Source: Psoroptes ovis
Lineage: Eukaryota; Arthropoda; Arachnida; Sarcoptiformes; Psoroptidae
NCBI GenBank assembly: GCA_002943765.1
Contig: PQWQ01000006.1
Coordinates: 3,162,001-3,226,000, forward strand
Length of the DNA: 64,000 nucleotides
Direction: 5' to 3'
The notes beneath the pieces are model-generated. The model worked only from the letters and a program-made list of their open reading frames with translations, made no database searches and was not told the DNA's origin. Positions 29,263 to 39,657 of this stretch are shown here, in pieces (within the stretch, counting starts at the first letter, position 1; each line of letters starts with the position of its first letter). Position numbers and translations under genes: made by a program.

Positions 29263-29436
29263 CAGTGATTCCCAAACTGGGCGATATCGCCCACCACAGG
29301 CGATTTAGCGATTCAGGTGGGCGATAATGGTCCATTGGCACATTATTGGGCAATGGACATTTCTTGAGAGGTTGGCGATGAAGAGTATTTTTTTTGTGAA
29401 AGTGGGCGATGGTCCCAAAGAGTTTGGGAATCACTG
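29263..29436. mobile_element. non-autonomous hAT element (MITE), 174 bp
   Basis: The left end begins CAGTGATTCCCAAACT and the right end is its exact 16-bp inverse, ending AGTTTGGGAATCACTG; the arms continue imperfectly through a shared CATCGCCCAC/GATGGGCG-type block. The element is flanked by a perfect 8-bp direct repeat AACTAAAT at 29255-29262 and 29437-29444. CAG-type termini resembling CAGTGGTTCTCAAAC and 8-bp duplications are diagnostic of the hAT superfamily. Internally there are five GGCGAT boxes (about 29280, 29299, 29320, 29374, 29405) and a 14-bp palindrome GGGCGATATCGCCC at 29279-29292, which look like subterminal transposase-binding repeats. There is no transposase coding capacity, so it is a deletion derivative or MITE mobilised in trans. 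Confidence 0.93.
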
Positions 29437-29444
29437 AACTAAAT
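29437..29444. repeat. right 8-bp target-site duplication of hAT element
   Basis: AACTAAAT, identical to the left copy at 29255-29262. Confidence 0.93.
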
Positions 29445-30445
29445 ATTTGTAGTAAGCAACTATTCAATAAAACTATACTTTGTTGCTCTAAAAGCAACAA
29501 ATAAATATCATTTCAAATTACCATTAATAATGTATTTGAATATGATCATCCATCAATCAAAAGCAATCAAGAATGCTTGATGCTTTTCTTCAAGACAGAC
29601 ATAGATAGATATGAATATTTTTCGCATTTCAAAGCATTAAATACTCATTAAAATATTATCATCATTATTATTATTATTATCAAAATCATAATTCATAATC
29701 ATAAAAAACACGATGAAAATTGAAAACGAAAGACTTAGTTTTATTATCATTATTTCAATTATTTAATTTTTTTTCTTCTTTTTGTTGATTTATTTGTTGT
29801 GTGTTTGTGTGTTGTGTGTGTATTTAGCTTAAATAATACATGATAATAAAAATGTTATTACTAATAATAATAATGATAATAATAAAACAACAACGAAAAT
29901 GTAACATTGTATGAAAAAAAATGAAAATGAACATGAATATGAAATTCTATACATCAAAGAAAAAAATTGTTTTTATTGTTGTATTCATCTGAAGAATGTT
30001 ATGTATGTGAATTTATGTGCTTCTTATTTCATATTTTCATTTTCTTTTGAAAGAAATTGAATTTAAAAGGAATTTTCCACCATTTTTTTTCTTTCTTTAA
30101 ATGTATTTGAATTTATACACGAAATATTTCCCGAACAATTAGCAATGATGAATGAATGTGATGATGATGATTATTATTATGGTGAAAATCAACGAGAAAA
30201 TTGATGAACTGTAGCATATTTCTATTTCGTATTTGTTCTTACAAGTTATGATTAGAATTATTGGCTAAAAATTTAAGTAAAAATAGGAAAAAGATATGAA
30301 TAATGAATTATGATATTAATCAATTGATATTTCACCTTTTTAAAATGTTTTTTGAAATAAATTTGTTTTTGGCAATAAATAATAAGAGAAAAAGATACAA
30401 TACAATTGTTGTGAATTGAGAAAAAATTTTCTCTCATCCTTTTTT

Positions 30446-33400
30446 TTACAAATCTTGCATATCTTCACGAAACAAATATGTTGTCCAATATACCAGATTG
30501 AATAGAGCAAACATCAATGGAAAAAATATTCGTGAAATAACATCAATACGTTTCGATCTTGTCGGGAATTTTGACAGCCATCGTTTGCACCAATTACGTT
30601 TAGGCATCACATGTATTTCACAGGCACGCAACTTTTCACCGGCAAAATTGTCACCATGTTGTTGTCTTGCAAGTGGTCTCTATTGAATCATTATTATCAT
30701 TATCATCATTATTATTATTATTGTAAAATGAAAATTAATATTTCAATGAATAAAAACAATTAAAATTTATATTAAAGTGAAAGAGGAAGAGGAGAGAAAA
30801 GTTTTTTCTATGAAAAAATCATTGAAAAAAAAATGAAAATCATATCTTTTCTACCATTATCATCATCAAAGACTACCAAGAAACAAGAATTAAATTACAG
30901 AAAAAAAAGAATGAAAATAATGATCATTCATTGTTATTATATTCATCAACTTGAACTAAATCAGAAACTACAAGACTATAATTCATTGCATTGAAAAGAA
31001 ATAGAGATTTTTTCGCTTGAAAAAAAATGAAGAAAATGATGGGAAGTGACTTGACAATTGAAAAAAAAAATGAACAAAAGAAATGAACAAGTTAATTAGA
31101 TATGTGTTAGTATATTCATTTGTTGGTGTCTATTTGTATTCATTCGTAGAAAATAATTATGTAAAATCATTTTTATATGTTGATAGTTTGTAATTATCTT
31201 CATTATCATCAAGATTCAAATTTCATTGTCATCATAAAAATTAGAAGATGATCAAATTGAATAGATTTTTATAGCAAAATAGAATTAGAGTCAATCAAAT
31301 TCTGCACATGCATACACCCATATGAGACAACGAAGAAGAGAATCGTATAATAAAAAAATTATTATTGTGAAATTTTGATCTAATTTTTTTCTTTTTTTCT
31401 GTTTCCATGGATTTAAATGATAATGATAATGATCAAGGATATATTTATTTAATGTGTTAATTACATATTTTTTCAATATGAAGTAAATACACAAGGAAAA
31501 TATAGGTAAATGGAAAAATACTAACCATTGCGAATGCAGCATTACGATCATCCATATTTTCATTGTCTAACGCGGCTGAACCATGTTCGAGATCCCATTT
31601 ACGTTGAGCAGCTAATGCAGCTTGTTGTTGTTTGAGTGCAGCACGATGTGCATCACTTCTTGATGCATAATTGACTAGTGCAAATTCCAGTAATGCACCA
31701 AAGACAAATGTTAAGCAAACACCAGTCCAAACATCAATAGCTTTTGTATAGCTAACTGGTGGCAATGATGAGTTGATGCCACTGATGGATGTAGCCATCG
31801 TCAATAATGTTGTCACACCTAATGATACACGTGCTGGAATCGCATTCGGATCTAACCAAAATGATACCCATGATACAATGACTAACATACAGCATGGTAT
31901 GTATATCTGAATTAAATAATAGCTAAATTCTCGTTTAAATAATAAATCAACTTTTAGGCAGCTATATGAACCTAAATTATTTTTGAAATAAAAAAAAATA
32001 TTTTAGTTTCATGTCAAGTCGCAGCAATGATAATAAGATTTATTGATATTTGATTGAGAAACACAAGTAGCAAAACAAAAGTTGAACTTTGTCAAAATTA
32101 TTAAAAAGTTTATTTGAAGCAATCAAAGGATAAACACAATGTATGCTATTATTATTTCATTAAAAGTTGGATATGATTCAAACAAAATAATTTTTTTAAA
32201 GACAAATCGATTGATCGAGTATCGATCTGAATGTCTATCATTTTTTTTCGATTCTGGTTCTTATTGTTTTAATAAACTTTATTGCACTTTTATCGTTATC
32301 ATTATTATTATTAAGACATACGCTCCCCAAAACGTTTTTTGATATTGATTTGTTGACCGATCGAATATTTTCTTATGAAGAAGAAATTCCAATTTGAAAT
32401 TCCATATGTTTTGTCGATCATACAAAACAAAGTTTATTTTATTTATTATAAATATTTTCTTTTCATAAATATGTCAGTATGAGTGTGTTTTATATCCAAA
32501 AATCCAAATATCAAAAAAAAATTAAATAATAAGAATAAACTTAGAAATGTTCAATGCTGCTGCTGTTTTCGATGTCTTTTTGTTGTTTTTTGTCGTAAAA
32601 AAATGTCATCAATTTCAGTCGATTTCGATAGATAATTTTCCAATTTAATTAAATATTTTTTTCTTGTTTTTTGTTCATATAACAATAATACAAACATAAA
32701 TGTTAAACTTGGTAAAAACAGTGATAAAAATATAAATATTGTCACTAAACAATCAATTTGTTGTTCATTTGTATTGTTCATTTTTTTAATTCTTTCAATA
32801 AAAATGAATTCATAAAATTTTTCAAAACTTTTTTTCAATCAATTTTAACAATTAAAACAGTCTCGAAATACTGTGAACAATTTGCGAAGGGGAAAAATTT
32901 TACAGAACTTTGAAAACCGACAAAAAAAATTCAATTTCTAATTAAATTAAATGGTAAAATCTGGGCTAAATTAATTGTCAACGGGCACACAAAAACACGC
33001 AAGTACAGTTATAACTGAGATTAATTTAACAAGTACATATTCACCGATTCTCAACAATCGATTAAACAAGAATTCAATTAGAAAATTATTTAAACTATCG
33101 TCAAATTTTCTGTTAAATAGATTCAATGAATCCAACGAGCAAGCAGCAATAGACAAATTCAAGTCAAAGGCACACTCAATTTTCAAAATCATAATGATCA
33201 TATTTGCAGAAAATAATGATTTTTCAGCGAAAAAAAAATTCATTGTTTAAACAAAATATCATCATCATCATCGGAAAAAAAAACTTTTGTGATTGACTGA
33301 CTGACTGTTTGACTAACTAACTGACTATGACTGTGTATGCATAATTATACATTCAATTTCAAAGTAAAAAAACCAACAAACACCAACCAGTGTACACACT

Positions 33401-33732
33401 TTTTTTTCCTTTTTTGACAAACAATGGCAAAAAACTTTGACGAATGAAGAGAAGAAAATTTGAAATGAAAAATTCAAAAAATTGATGCAAAAATGATGCA
33501 AAATTTAGCACATATAAATCAAACGAGCACAAAACAAAAACGCCGGAGTAAATTGAAGCAAAAACAAAAAAAAAAATTCACAAAAGCAGCTGCTGCCATA
33601 TTAGTGTTTGAATTTATTGAATATTTCATTCTTCAAATGAAGCTATTGCTGCATTTTTGTTGTATTTTCTAAATTCAATTGTATATTTGTTTGTTTTGTG
33701 TGTTTGTGTTTTAAGTTTGAGAATGAAATTTT

Positions 33733-33770
<38 letters not shown>

Positions 33771-36700
33771 AAAGAAAAACATTTGTTTACAATGACGAAT
33801 AATCGTAGAAACGAATATTCTCACAAATCAAGGAGGAAAAAAATTCTACAAATTCAAAGATAATAATGTTATAAAACTGAATTTTTGAGAAAAAAATTTC
33901 GAAATATTTTTCGAAAATATTTGCTTTTTGTATTTGGAAAAAAATTGAAATTTCAAATAGTTTCATAGATTAGTAGTGAGCACTATTGTTACTGTTATCA
34001 TTAAGATTTCCACTTTTCAAATGAATAAAATTGTACCATTAGTCATTGGCGAAAATGATGGAGATTGTAATCAAAGTTGATCATAATTATCAAAGTTATT
34101 CCATTTCATTCTAGTGTAAATGGTCAGATATGGTGAAAATTACTTTGAATATTATCATGGTTTTTTGTTTAAATCATTATTCTCATTTGAATACGATTCT
34201 CATTAATTTGAATTACATGTTATCATCACACAAACACAGAGACACATTCGAATTTTTTGCCCAAATTTTCATGAATAAATTAAATTAAAATTTTCAATGT
34301 GAATGTCTACTGATTATTCTTCGAATTTTATGGTTTTATTATTTCAAATATCTGATTTAGGATTTTGTTTTATTTCATTCTCTTAATTGAATCATTTTCT
34401 ATTTATTCGCATGGTGGAAAAATTTTTATTAACGAATGCAACTTACCAGTATTTGTTTTGCTGGTACAATAATCTGTTAGATATTTTTCTAATGTAAAAC
34501 GTGGTAAATGAAGATTTGTAGTTATCTGGACGGGATCTTCATGTTTCCAAACAAACATTAAATCTTCGGTCGTATAACCGTCTATTTTATTATTTTATTA
34601 AAAATCATAATTCAGGTGCGTGATAATGATGATTATTTGATTGAAAAAAAATATTTAATAAATTAAACAATAAAATTTAATTTTGAATGAAAAAAAAACT
34701 GAAAATAATTTTTCAATGACTTACAGCTTGCCATTTGTATGGAACAAATCTGTTTATCCAGCGGATAATATTTTAAATTCATTGGACATGCTAATACTAA
34801 TGATATACGAATTGAATATAGGACACCGCCTTGTGGATATATACGTAACAATACATTTGGCATTATAATATCATGAAAATGACCTTCTTTTTCATTTTTG
34901 AAAAAAAGATCCGGTCTCCATACTTTATTTGGATCGGTCAATACTAAATAACGAATTTGTCCACTCATATTATCGAATTTTAATCGACTATCGACCCATT
35001 GTTCTCTGAATGTAACTTGTACAGAATATTCCTTTTCATTTTTGAATTAATAATTTAAAAATAAAAGAGAAAAAAAATTAATTGAATTTGATTTCTCTTC
35101 TCCATCATTTTGAAGATCATTCATTTGATTCAATTTTAATGAGACATTATTATTTAGAAAATATATGGAATCATAAATGGATTAAGCTTGCAATATAATT
35201 ATTTTTTTCAATCAAATTTATTAATTTCATCCTGTCCTTGCTTTATTATTTTTATTATTGTTAATATTAAATACCATCTATTTAATTACTGCTGATTTTT
35301 TTTGGGGAAAATAAAAATTGCAAAAATAACAAAAATTGTTCATTGAAAAAAAAGGAATCATTAATGCTAATTGAAAATTAATATATATTTGAATGACCAG
35401 CTTTTCAATGTTTTAGCTCTGTCAAAAGTTGCCGATTTTTCAAGGATCATTTCATTCGAATTAATATTTTAGGTTGGATATTATAATGGAAATTGTTTTT
35501 CGAAAAGAAACAAGAATAAAAAACTTACCATATCAAGATCACTAATTTTGCTAATACTTCTAATTAATATATTCACATGTATCACACTGGGTCCATCTTT
35601 TTTTTATATACAATAATATGAGAAAAAAAATATTGATAATTTCTATATATTATCATTAAAGATTTATATTGGAAAAAAATGATCATAATATGATGAAGAT
35701 TTGTACAACATTTTCCTAATTATTATCAAAAATTAATAAGTGTTTGTTTCAATTTGTGTGTGTGTTTTTTTTCAATATAATTCTACAATTTTTGTTTTCA
35801 TATTAGAAATATTCTCATTTCCAATGATTAGATTCACGATGAAAAAAATAAATAGCACAAATCCTATGAGATCAATTGATTCGATTCGATGATCAAGAAT
35901 TGTTGATGTTTATTAATTTAGATTGAAACTTAGAAATTGAATTGGGAATTTTATTGATTGGTATCAATATTAGATACAGAGCAAAAAAAAAAAAAAACAA
36001 ATAATCATTGAAAGATAAAAATAGAAATAACATTCAAGTTTGTTTTTTTATTTCGATCAAGGATGAAGTGGAGAAAAAAGGAAAAAATCATGAAAATAAT
36101 AACGATTATAACGGCAAGCATTGTGATGATTTTGATTTGGGAGAATCAAATATAATCTTATTTTTTTTCGATGTAAAAGCATACAAAGAATGATTTTTAA
36201 AAATTTGCAACAAGAGCAAACAAAATTAAATGGGAATGAATGAATGAAAAAAAAATACAAAATTAAATAATAATATGAATCATTATCAAAATAAAGCAAT
36301 AAAATTATTAATTGATTTGATTGTATTTAGAGTTTTTTCTGTCTCGATATTATTATTAATATTATTATTGTAATAATTAATATTATGACAATGGTTTAAT
36401 GATAATTTAGCACATCAAATACAGACAGCAAGATAAAGAGAACGGCAGACAGAGACGCTGGTTTTTTTTTTATTAACGGATTTCAAATTACGAAAGGAAA
36501 TAAAGATATTTTCACTTATTTATATGGGATCAATTTATGAAAGATTTGTAAAAGTAAATTCATTGGTAAAATATTAATAATACAACAATGAAATTATTAT
36601 ATTATTATTATTAAAAATTAATTTCGATTATGACAAATAAGCTTATTTTATTAATATATTTTTAGATGGGAAATTTTTATATACGGAAGTAATGAATTTC

Positions 36701-39657
36701 ATTTCTCATGAAAAGACAGGACAGATACATACACTCTCACTCAATAAAACGGACGACAATAACAACAACAACAATACTAATGATAAAAATGTCTATTAAT
36801 CATTTTTTCTTTGACAAGATTATCATCCTTATAACTATTACTATAAAATAAATAGATTTATGAATATATACAAAACGACTTACCATAACGACATCATCAA
36901 TACGAGATATACTTCGAATCAGTAGATTTACATTAATCATTGCTGGACCATCTGATTAATTTCATTTATTTTTTATTTCATTAATTTTAATTGTTTTCAA
37001 TTTAGGAATTAAAAATTAGAAATCAATCATCCAAATGGTAAAGTGAAATAATAAATTGAAATTGTAATTGAAAAAAAATGAAAATTTTGAATTTGACTAG
37101 AAATACAAACAAACACTTTTGTACACACAAACACACGAAATCGATTTAAATTTTCGGTTGCATAACTTAGAATCATTAGGCGCACATATAAGTATTAAGC
37201 ATGCCGGAAAGCATAGATGCATAATGAAAAAATCATGCAAATTCATCATATGAAAATCAGCTACAAAATAATTCAGAAGAGCAAAGAAAAAAATCATGCA
37301 ACATGCAATATTGTCAAAGGTCATGATACATAAACATGCAAAGTGTATTTATTTATTCTCAATAATTTGTATTTTTTTCCTATTCAGTTAGACATGTTTC
37401 TACTTCATTATTATTAGGAATCAATTAAGATCTGATCGATAGGATTATTTGCGAATAACCCTCAAACATGATTGGAATGATCAAACATATTTTCCATGTT
37501 TGAATGACAAATGAATTTAATAAATTTGAAATTTCATTTTCTTTGAAAAAAAATATTTTGAATTTTATTTTATTTAATTTTCCAAATGATGGATCAGTGG
37601 CTGATGAATTAATTTTTTCTTTCTTTTATGCATCCGTGATTCTTTTTAAAATTTTGCCCTCAAATTTAAAATCGATTTTTCTTTTTTTTCAATTCAAATA
37701 TAAACATCGATCAAAAATGTGTTATATGGATGCAAATTTTTAAAAGAGATTTATATATTTATTCGCTGAAGAAAAGATGAAATCGTTTCATTCATCTCCA
37801 TCACTATTATTGCTAATATTATTATCATACACATTTAAGCCTATATAATGTGTAAAATTTTTATTTCGTGCCAAGAATAAAGAGAAGAAAAAAATGAATA
37901 AAATTAAAGTGTAATTTTTTTTCTTTTTTGCAAGAATATATTCATTTTGCCAGACCAAAAAGAATGATCAATGAGCCATGAGCAGCACACATCAATCCAT
38001 CCAGCTAAAAAAAATGAAACATCCATCTATTTCATCATCCATATCCATCATCTTTTTTTTATTATTATTATCAATCTTTATTTGTTGAGTGTACCATCAT
38101 CAATATGATGATGATGATGATGATGATGATACATGTGTAATATGGAATATAGAAAAAAAATTGCCATGAAATGATTTGCCAACAATTTTAAATATATTGA
38201 AAAAATAAATTTGAAAAAAATGACAATCATTATCATTGTGGAAAAGAAAGAAAAACTTGTGCAAAAATGATTATAATAATGAATTTTTTTTTTTGAAAAT
38301 TTCCATCTTTTCACTCTCTCTCAACGCTATAGAAATGAGTTTGCTCAAATCTAAAAAATATTATCATTATTATCATCATCATCATTTCATGTTTTGTGTG
38401 AAAAAAAATGTTGTTTAATTTTAATGTCACATCGTATGTGATGCCGTGTATTCATTTTTTTCACACAAACACCGACAATTACAAAAAAATGAAATCTAAA
38501 TAATCTAAATAAAATTAAATAAATGAATAATGATGTTTCTCTATTTTCTTTCATTGTTGAAAATTGTTAAACGATGACAATCTATTTTGATGATGATTAC
38601 TATGAATAAATTCAATTGAAATTATTTTATAAATTTCAAAATTTCAATTCATATGCACTCATTTTTCTCACTTTATCTTATTAAATGTAATAATAATGAT
38701 TGTATTCATTTTTATTTTTCGAAGAAAACTCTTAACGAGTGGAATTCATCAAAATTATTAAATTTTTTTTCTCATTTTGAACTCCTTGAATTTCGTCTTG
38801 TTCTTCAAACAAACGAAAAAGAGTTGAAATGAAATAATTCAAAGAATTAACAGATGAATTGTTTGTTTAAAAATAGTAACAAAAATTTAAATAAAAAATA
38901 ATTTATGAAATGAAAAAAAATTTCTAAGATTTTTCTAATAATTTTTTAAAAAATTTAAATCTAAACACACATTTACACTGACATGTAAAAGAATTTTTTT
39001 TGGCACACAAATCAAAATATTTTAAATATTATATGAGAAAAACGATAGACACACACATACAAACACTTGAATTAATCATTTATTTGAATTTTCAAGAGAT
39101 TTTTGTTCACAAAACTTACCTCCACCACGTGCACCGACCGATGCATTACCCATTGGACGTATCCGAGAATCATAACCATCACCAATTATTTTGTCTAATA
39201 TTCTTTTTTCCATGGCACGTACATTGGCGCTTGGACTGTTGTGATGTAGTGAAATGACCAAGTTTTCAAATAGGAGCAGAATGAAAAATTCAAAATCAAA
39301 TTAACAACAAAAAATAACTTACTGAACTGGACAAATGAATAAATATGATAGTATTATGAATAAAAAAACACTTTTTGTGTAAATATTATTCAAATAAAAA
39401 TTATCATTGAATATGTTTAAAATGATTGTTATTGGCAATTTATTATTATTACTATTTGTTGCATTTGATAATGATAATGGCGATAATGATGATGATGATG
39501 ATTTAGATAAATTTGATGATAATGGCAAATCATTCATATTTTGATGATTATCTCTGAAATTATTATGATAATTTATGATTATAATATCATCAGAATCATC
39601 GTCATCAGCGATGATGCTGTCGTGAGTGTTTGATCTTTTATTATCTATTTGTAACAT
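30446..39657 (-). CDS. GluCl: Glutamate-gated chloride channel (GluCl), alternative third exon
   Basis: Pentameric Cys-loop anion channel gated by glutamate, inhibitory in invertebrate neurons and muscle, and the target of avermectins. Exons (transcript order): 39323-39657, 39120-39235, then either 36884-36951 or 35529-35596, then 34725-35031, 34447-34581, 31526-31971, 30446-30679; all phases agree, giving 546 residues with one alternative exon. Visible: hydrophobic signal segment near residues 95-111; EYSVQVTFREQW and VWRPDLFF in the ligand domain; Cys-loop CPMNLKYYPLDKQIC; the second cysteine pair YCTSKTNTGSYSC typical of GluCl/GlyR; TM1 after QIYIPCC; TM2 with the PAR anion-selectivity motif (IPARVSLGVTT); TM3 WTGVCLTFVFGALLEF; TM4 SRIFFPLMFALFNLVYW. 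The TM3 glycine associated with macrolide sensitivity (G404 here) is present. Odd: about 95 Asn/Asp/Ser-rich residues precede the signal segment, so the true start may lie on another exon. Family identity is certain. Confidence 0.96.
32551..32781 (-). CDS. possible nested 76-residue single-TM protein
   Basis: An open frame from an ATG, inside the GluCl intron and on the same strand. It starts MNNTNEQQIDC, has one hydrophobic segment (about residues 11-34, containing FLSLFLPSLTFMFVLLL), then a basic tail (TRKKYLIKLENY ... RHRKQQQH). Composition is more protein-like than the Ile/Asn low-complexity frames elsewhere in the window. No family is recognised. It could be a small nested gene or chance. 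Confidence 0.2.
   Translation of the reverse strand: MNNTNEQQIDCLVTIFIFLSLFLPSLTFMFVLLLYEQKTRKKYLIKLENYLSKSTEIDDIFLRQKTTKRHRKQQQH
32971..33243 (-). CDS. possible nested 90-residue ORF in GluCl intron
   Basis: ATG-started open frame with mixed composition (for example ECAFDLNLSIAACSLDSLN and a C-terminal hydrophobic VKLISVITVLACFC). The opposite strand (32975-33250) is open over the same interval, so strand is uncertain. It lies 190 nt upstream of the 32551-32781 frame and could be an exon of the same nested gene, a decayed mobile element, or chance. No family is recognised. Confidence 0.15.
   Translation of the reverse strand: MNFFFAEKSLFSANMIIMILKIECAFDLNLSIAACSLDSLNLFNRKFDDSLNNFLIEFLFNRLLRIGEYVLVKLISVITVLACFCVPVDN
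33735..33768. repeat. A34 homopolymer
   Basis: A run of 34 A, the longest homopolymer I noticed in the window, followed by GAAAAGAAAAAC. It could be an unstable microsatellite or the tail of a retroposed sequence; I could not identify a retroposed body or flanking duplication. Confidence 0.8.
34582..34724 (-). other. GluCl short intron
   Basis: A 143-nt intron with donor GTAAGT and acceptor AAAATAG, separating the Cys-loop exon from the following ligand-domain exon. It splits a tyrosine codon (T|AC). Confidence 0.85.
35529..35596 (-). other. GluCl: GluCl alternative exon 3, proximal copy (68 nt)
   Basis: It reads DGPSVIHVNILIRS then KISDLDM, between a T/A-rich acceptor ending AAAG and donor GTAAGT. 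Length and phase are identical to the 36884-36951 exon. It encodes the first beta strand and loop of the extracellular ligand-binding domain. Insect GluCl genes are known to choose among alternative exon 3 copies; the arrangement here matches that pattern. Confidence 0.9.
36884..36951 (-). other. GluCl: GluCl alternative exon 3, distal copy (68 nt)
   Basis: Acceptor ...AATCAG and donor GTAAGT bound a 68-nt exon (2 nt plus 22 codons) starting DGPAMINVNLLIRS and ending RIDDVVM. It has the same phase and length as the copy at 35529-35596. Splicing both would shift the frame (136 nt), so the two must be mutually exclusive. Confidence 0.9.
36952..39119 (-). other. GluCl intron between exons 2 and 3
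   Basis: 2.2 kb, AT-rich. I searched it for a third copy of the 68-nt exon using the GGWCCAT signature and found none. It contains a (GAT/CAT)n microsatellite at about 38098-38130. Confidence 0.6.

Larger units (their letters stand above)
27316..30445. other. convergent intergenic region between ephrin and GluCl
   Basis: Both flanking genes point into this 3.1-kb stretch, so it should hold their 3' UTRs and terminators. It also holds a GCCGCCATCT box at 27731-27740, three AGATGGC boxes between 29045 and 29170, and a short hAT element at 29263-29436. No coding sequence is supported. Confidence 0.7.
31972..34446 (-). other. GluCl intron, 2.5 kb, with unexplained ORFs
   Basis: This intron interrupts the gene just before TM1. 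It is less repetitive than other introns and holds open frames on both strands (32551-32781 minus, 32971-33243 minus, 32975-33250 plus), a GACT tetranucleotide patch at about 33293-33332 and a run of 34 A at 33735-33768. See the separate entries. Confidence 0.6.

Noticed and set aside
29213..29500. 95-codon minus-strand frame
   Set aside because: It overlaps the hAT element almost entirely; its less AT-rich composition comes from the element, not from a gene.
37504..37743. 79-codon plus-strand frame containing DGSVADE, considered as a third GluCl exon 3 copy
   Set aside because: It is on the wrong strand and lacks the IRSIS core and flanking splice sites.
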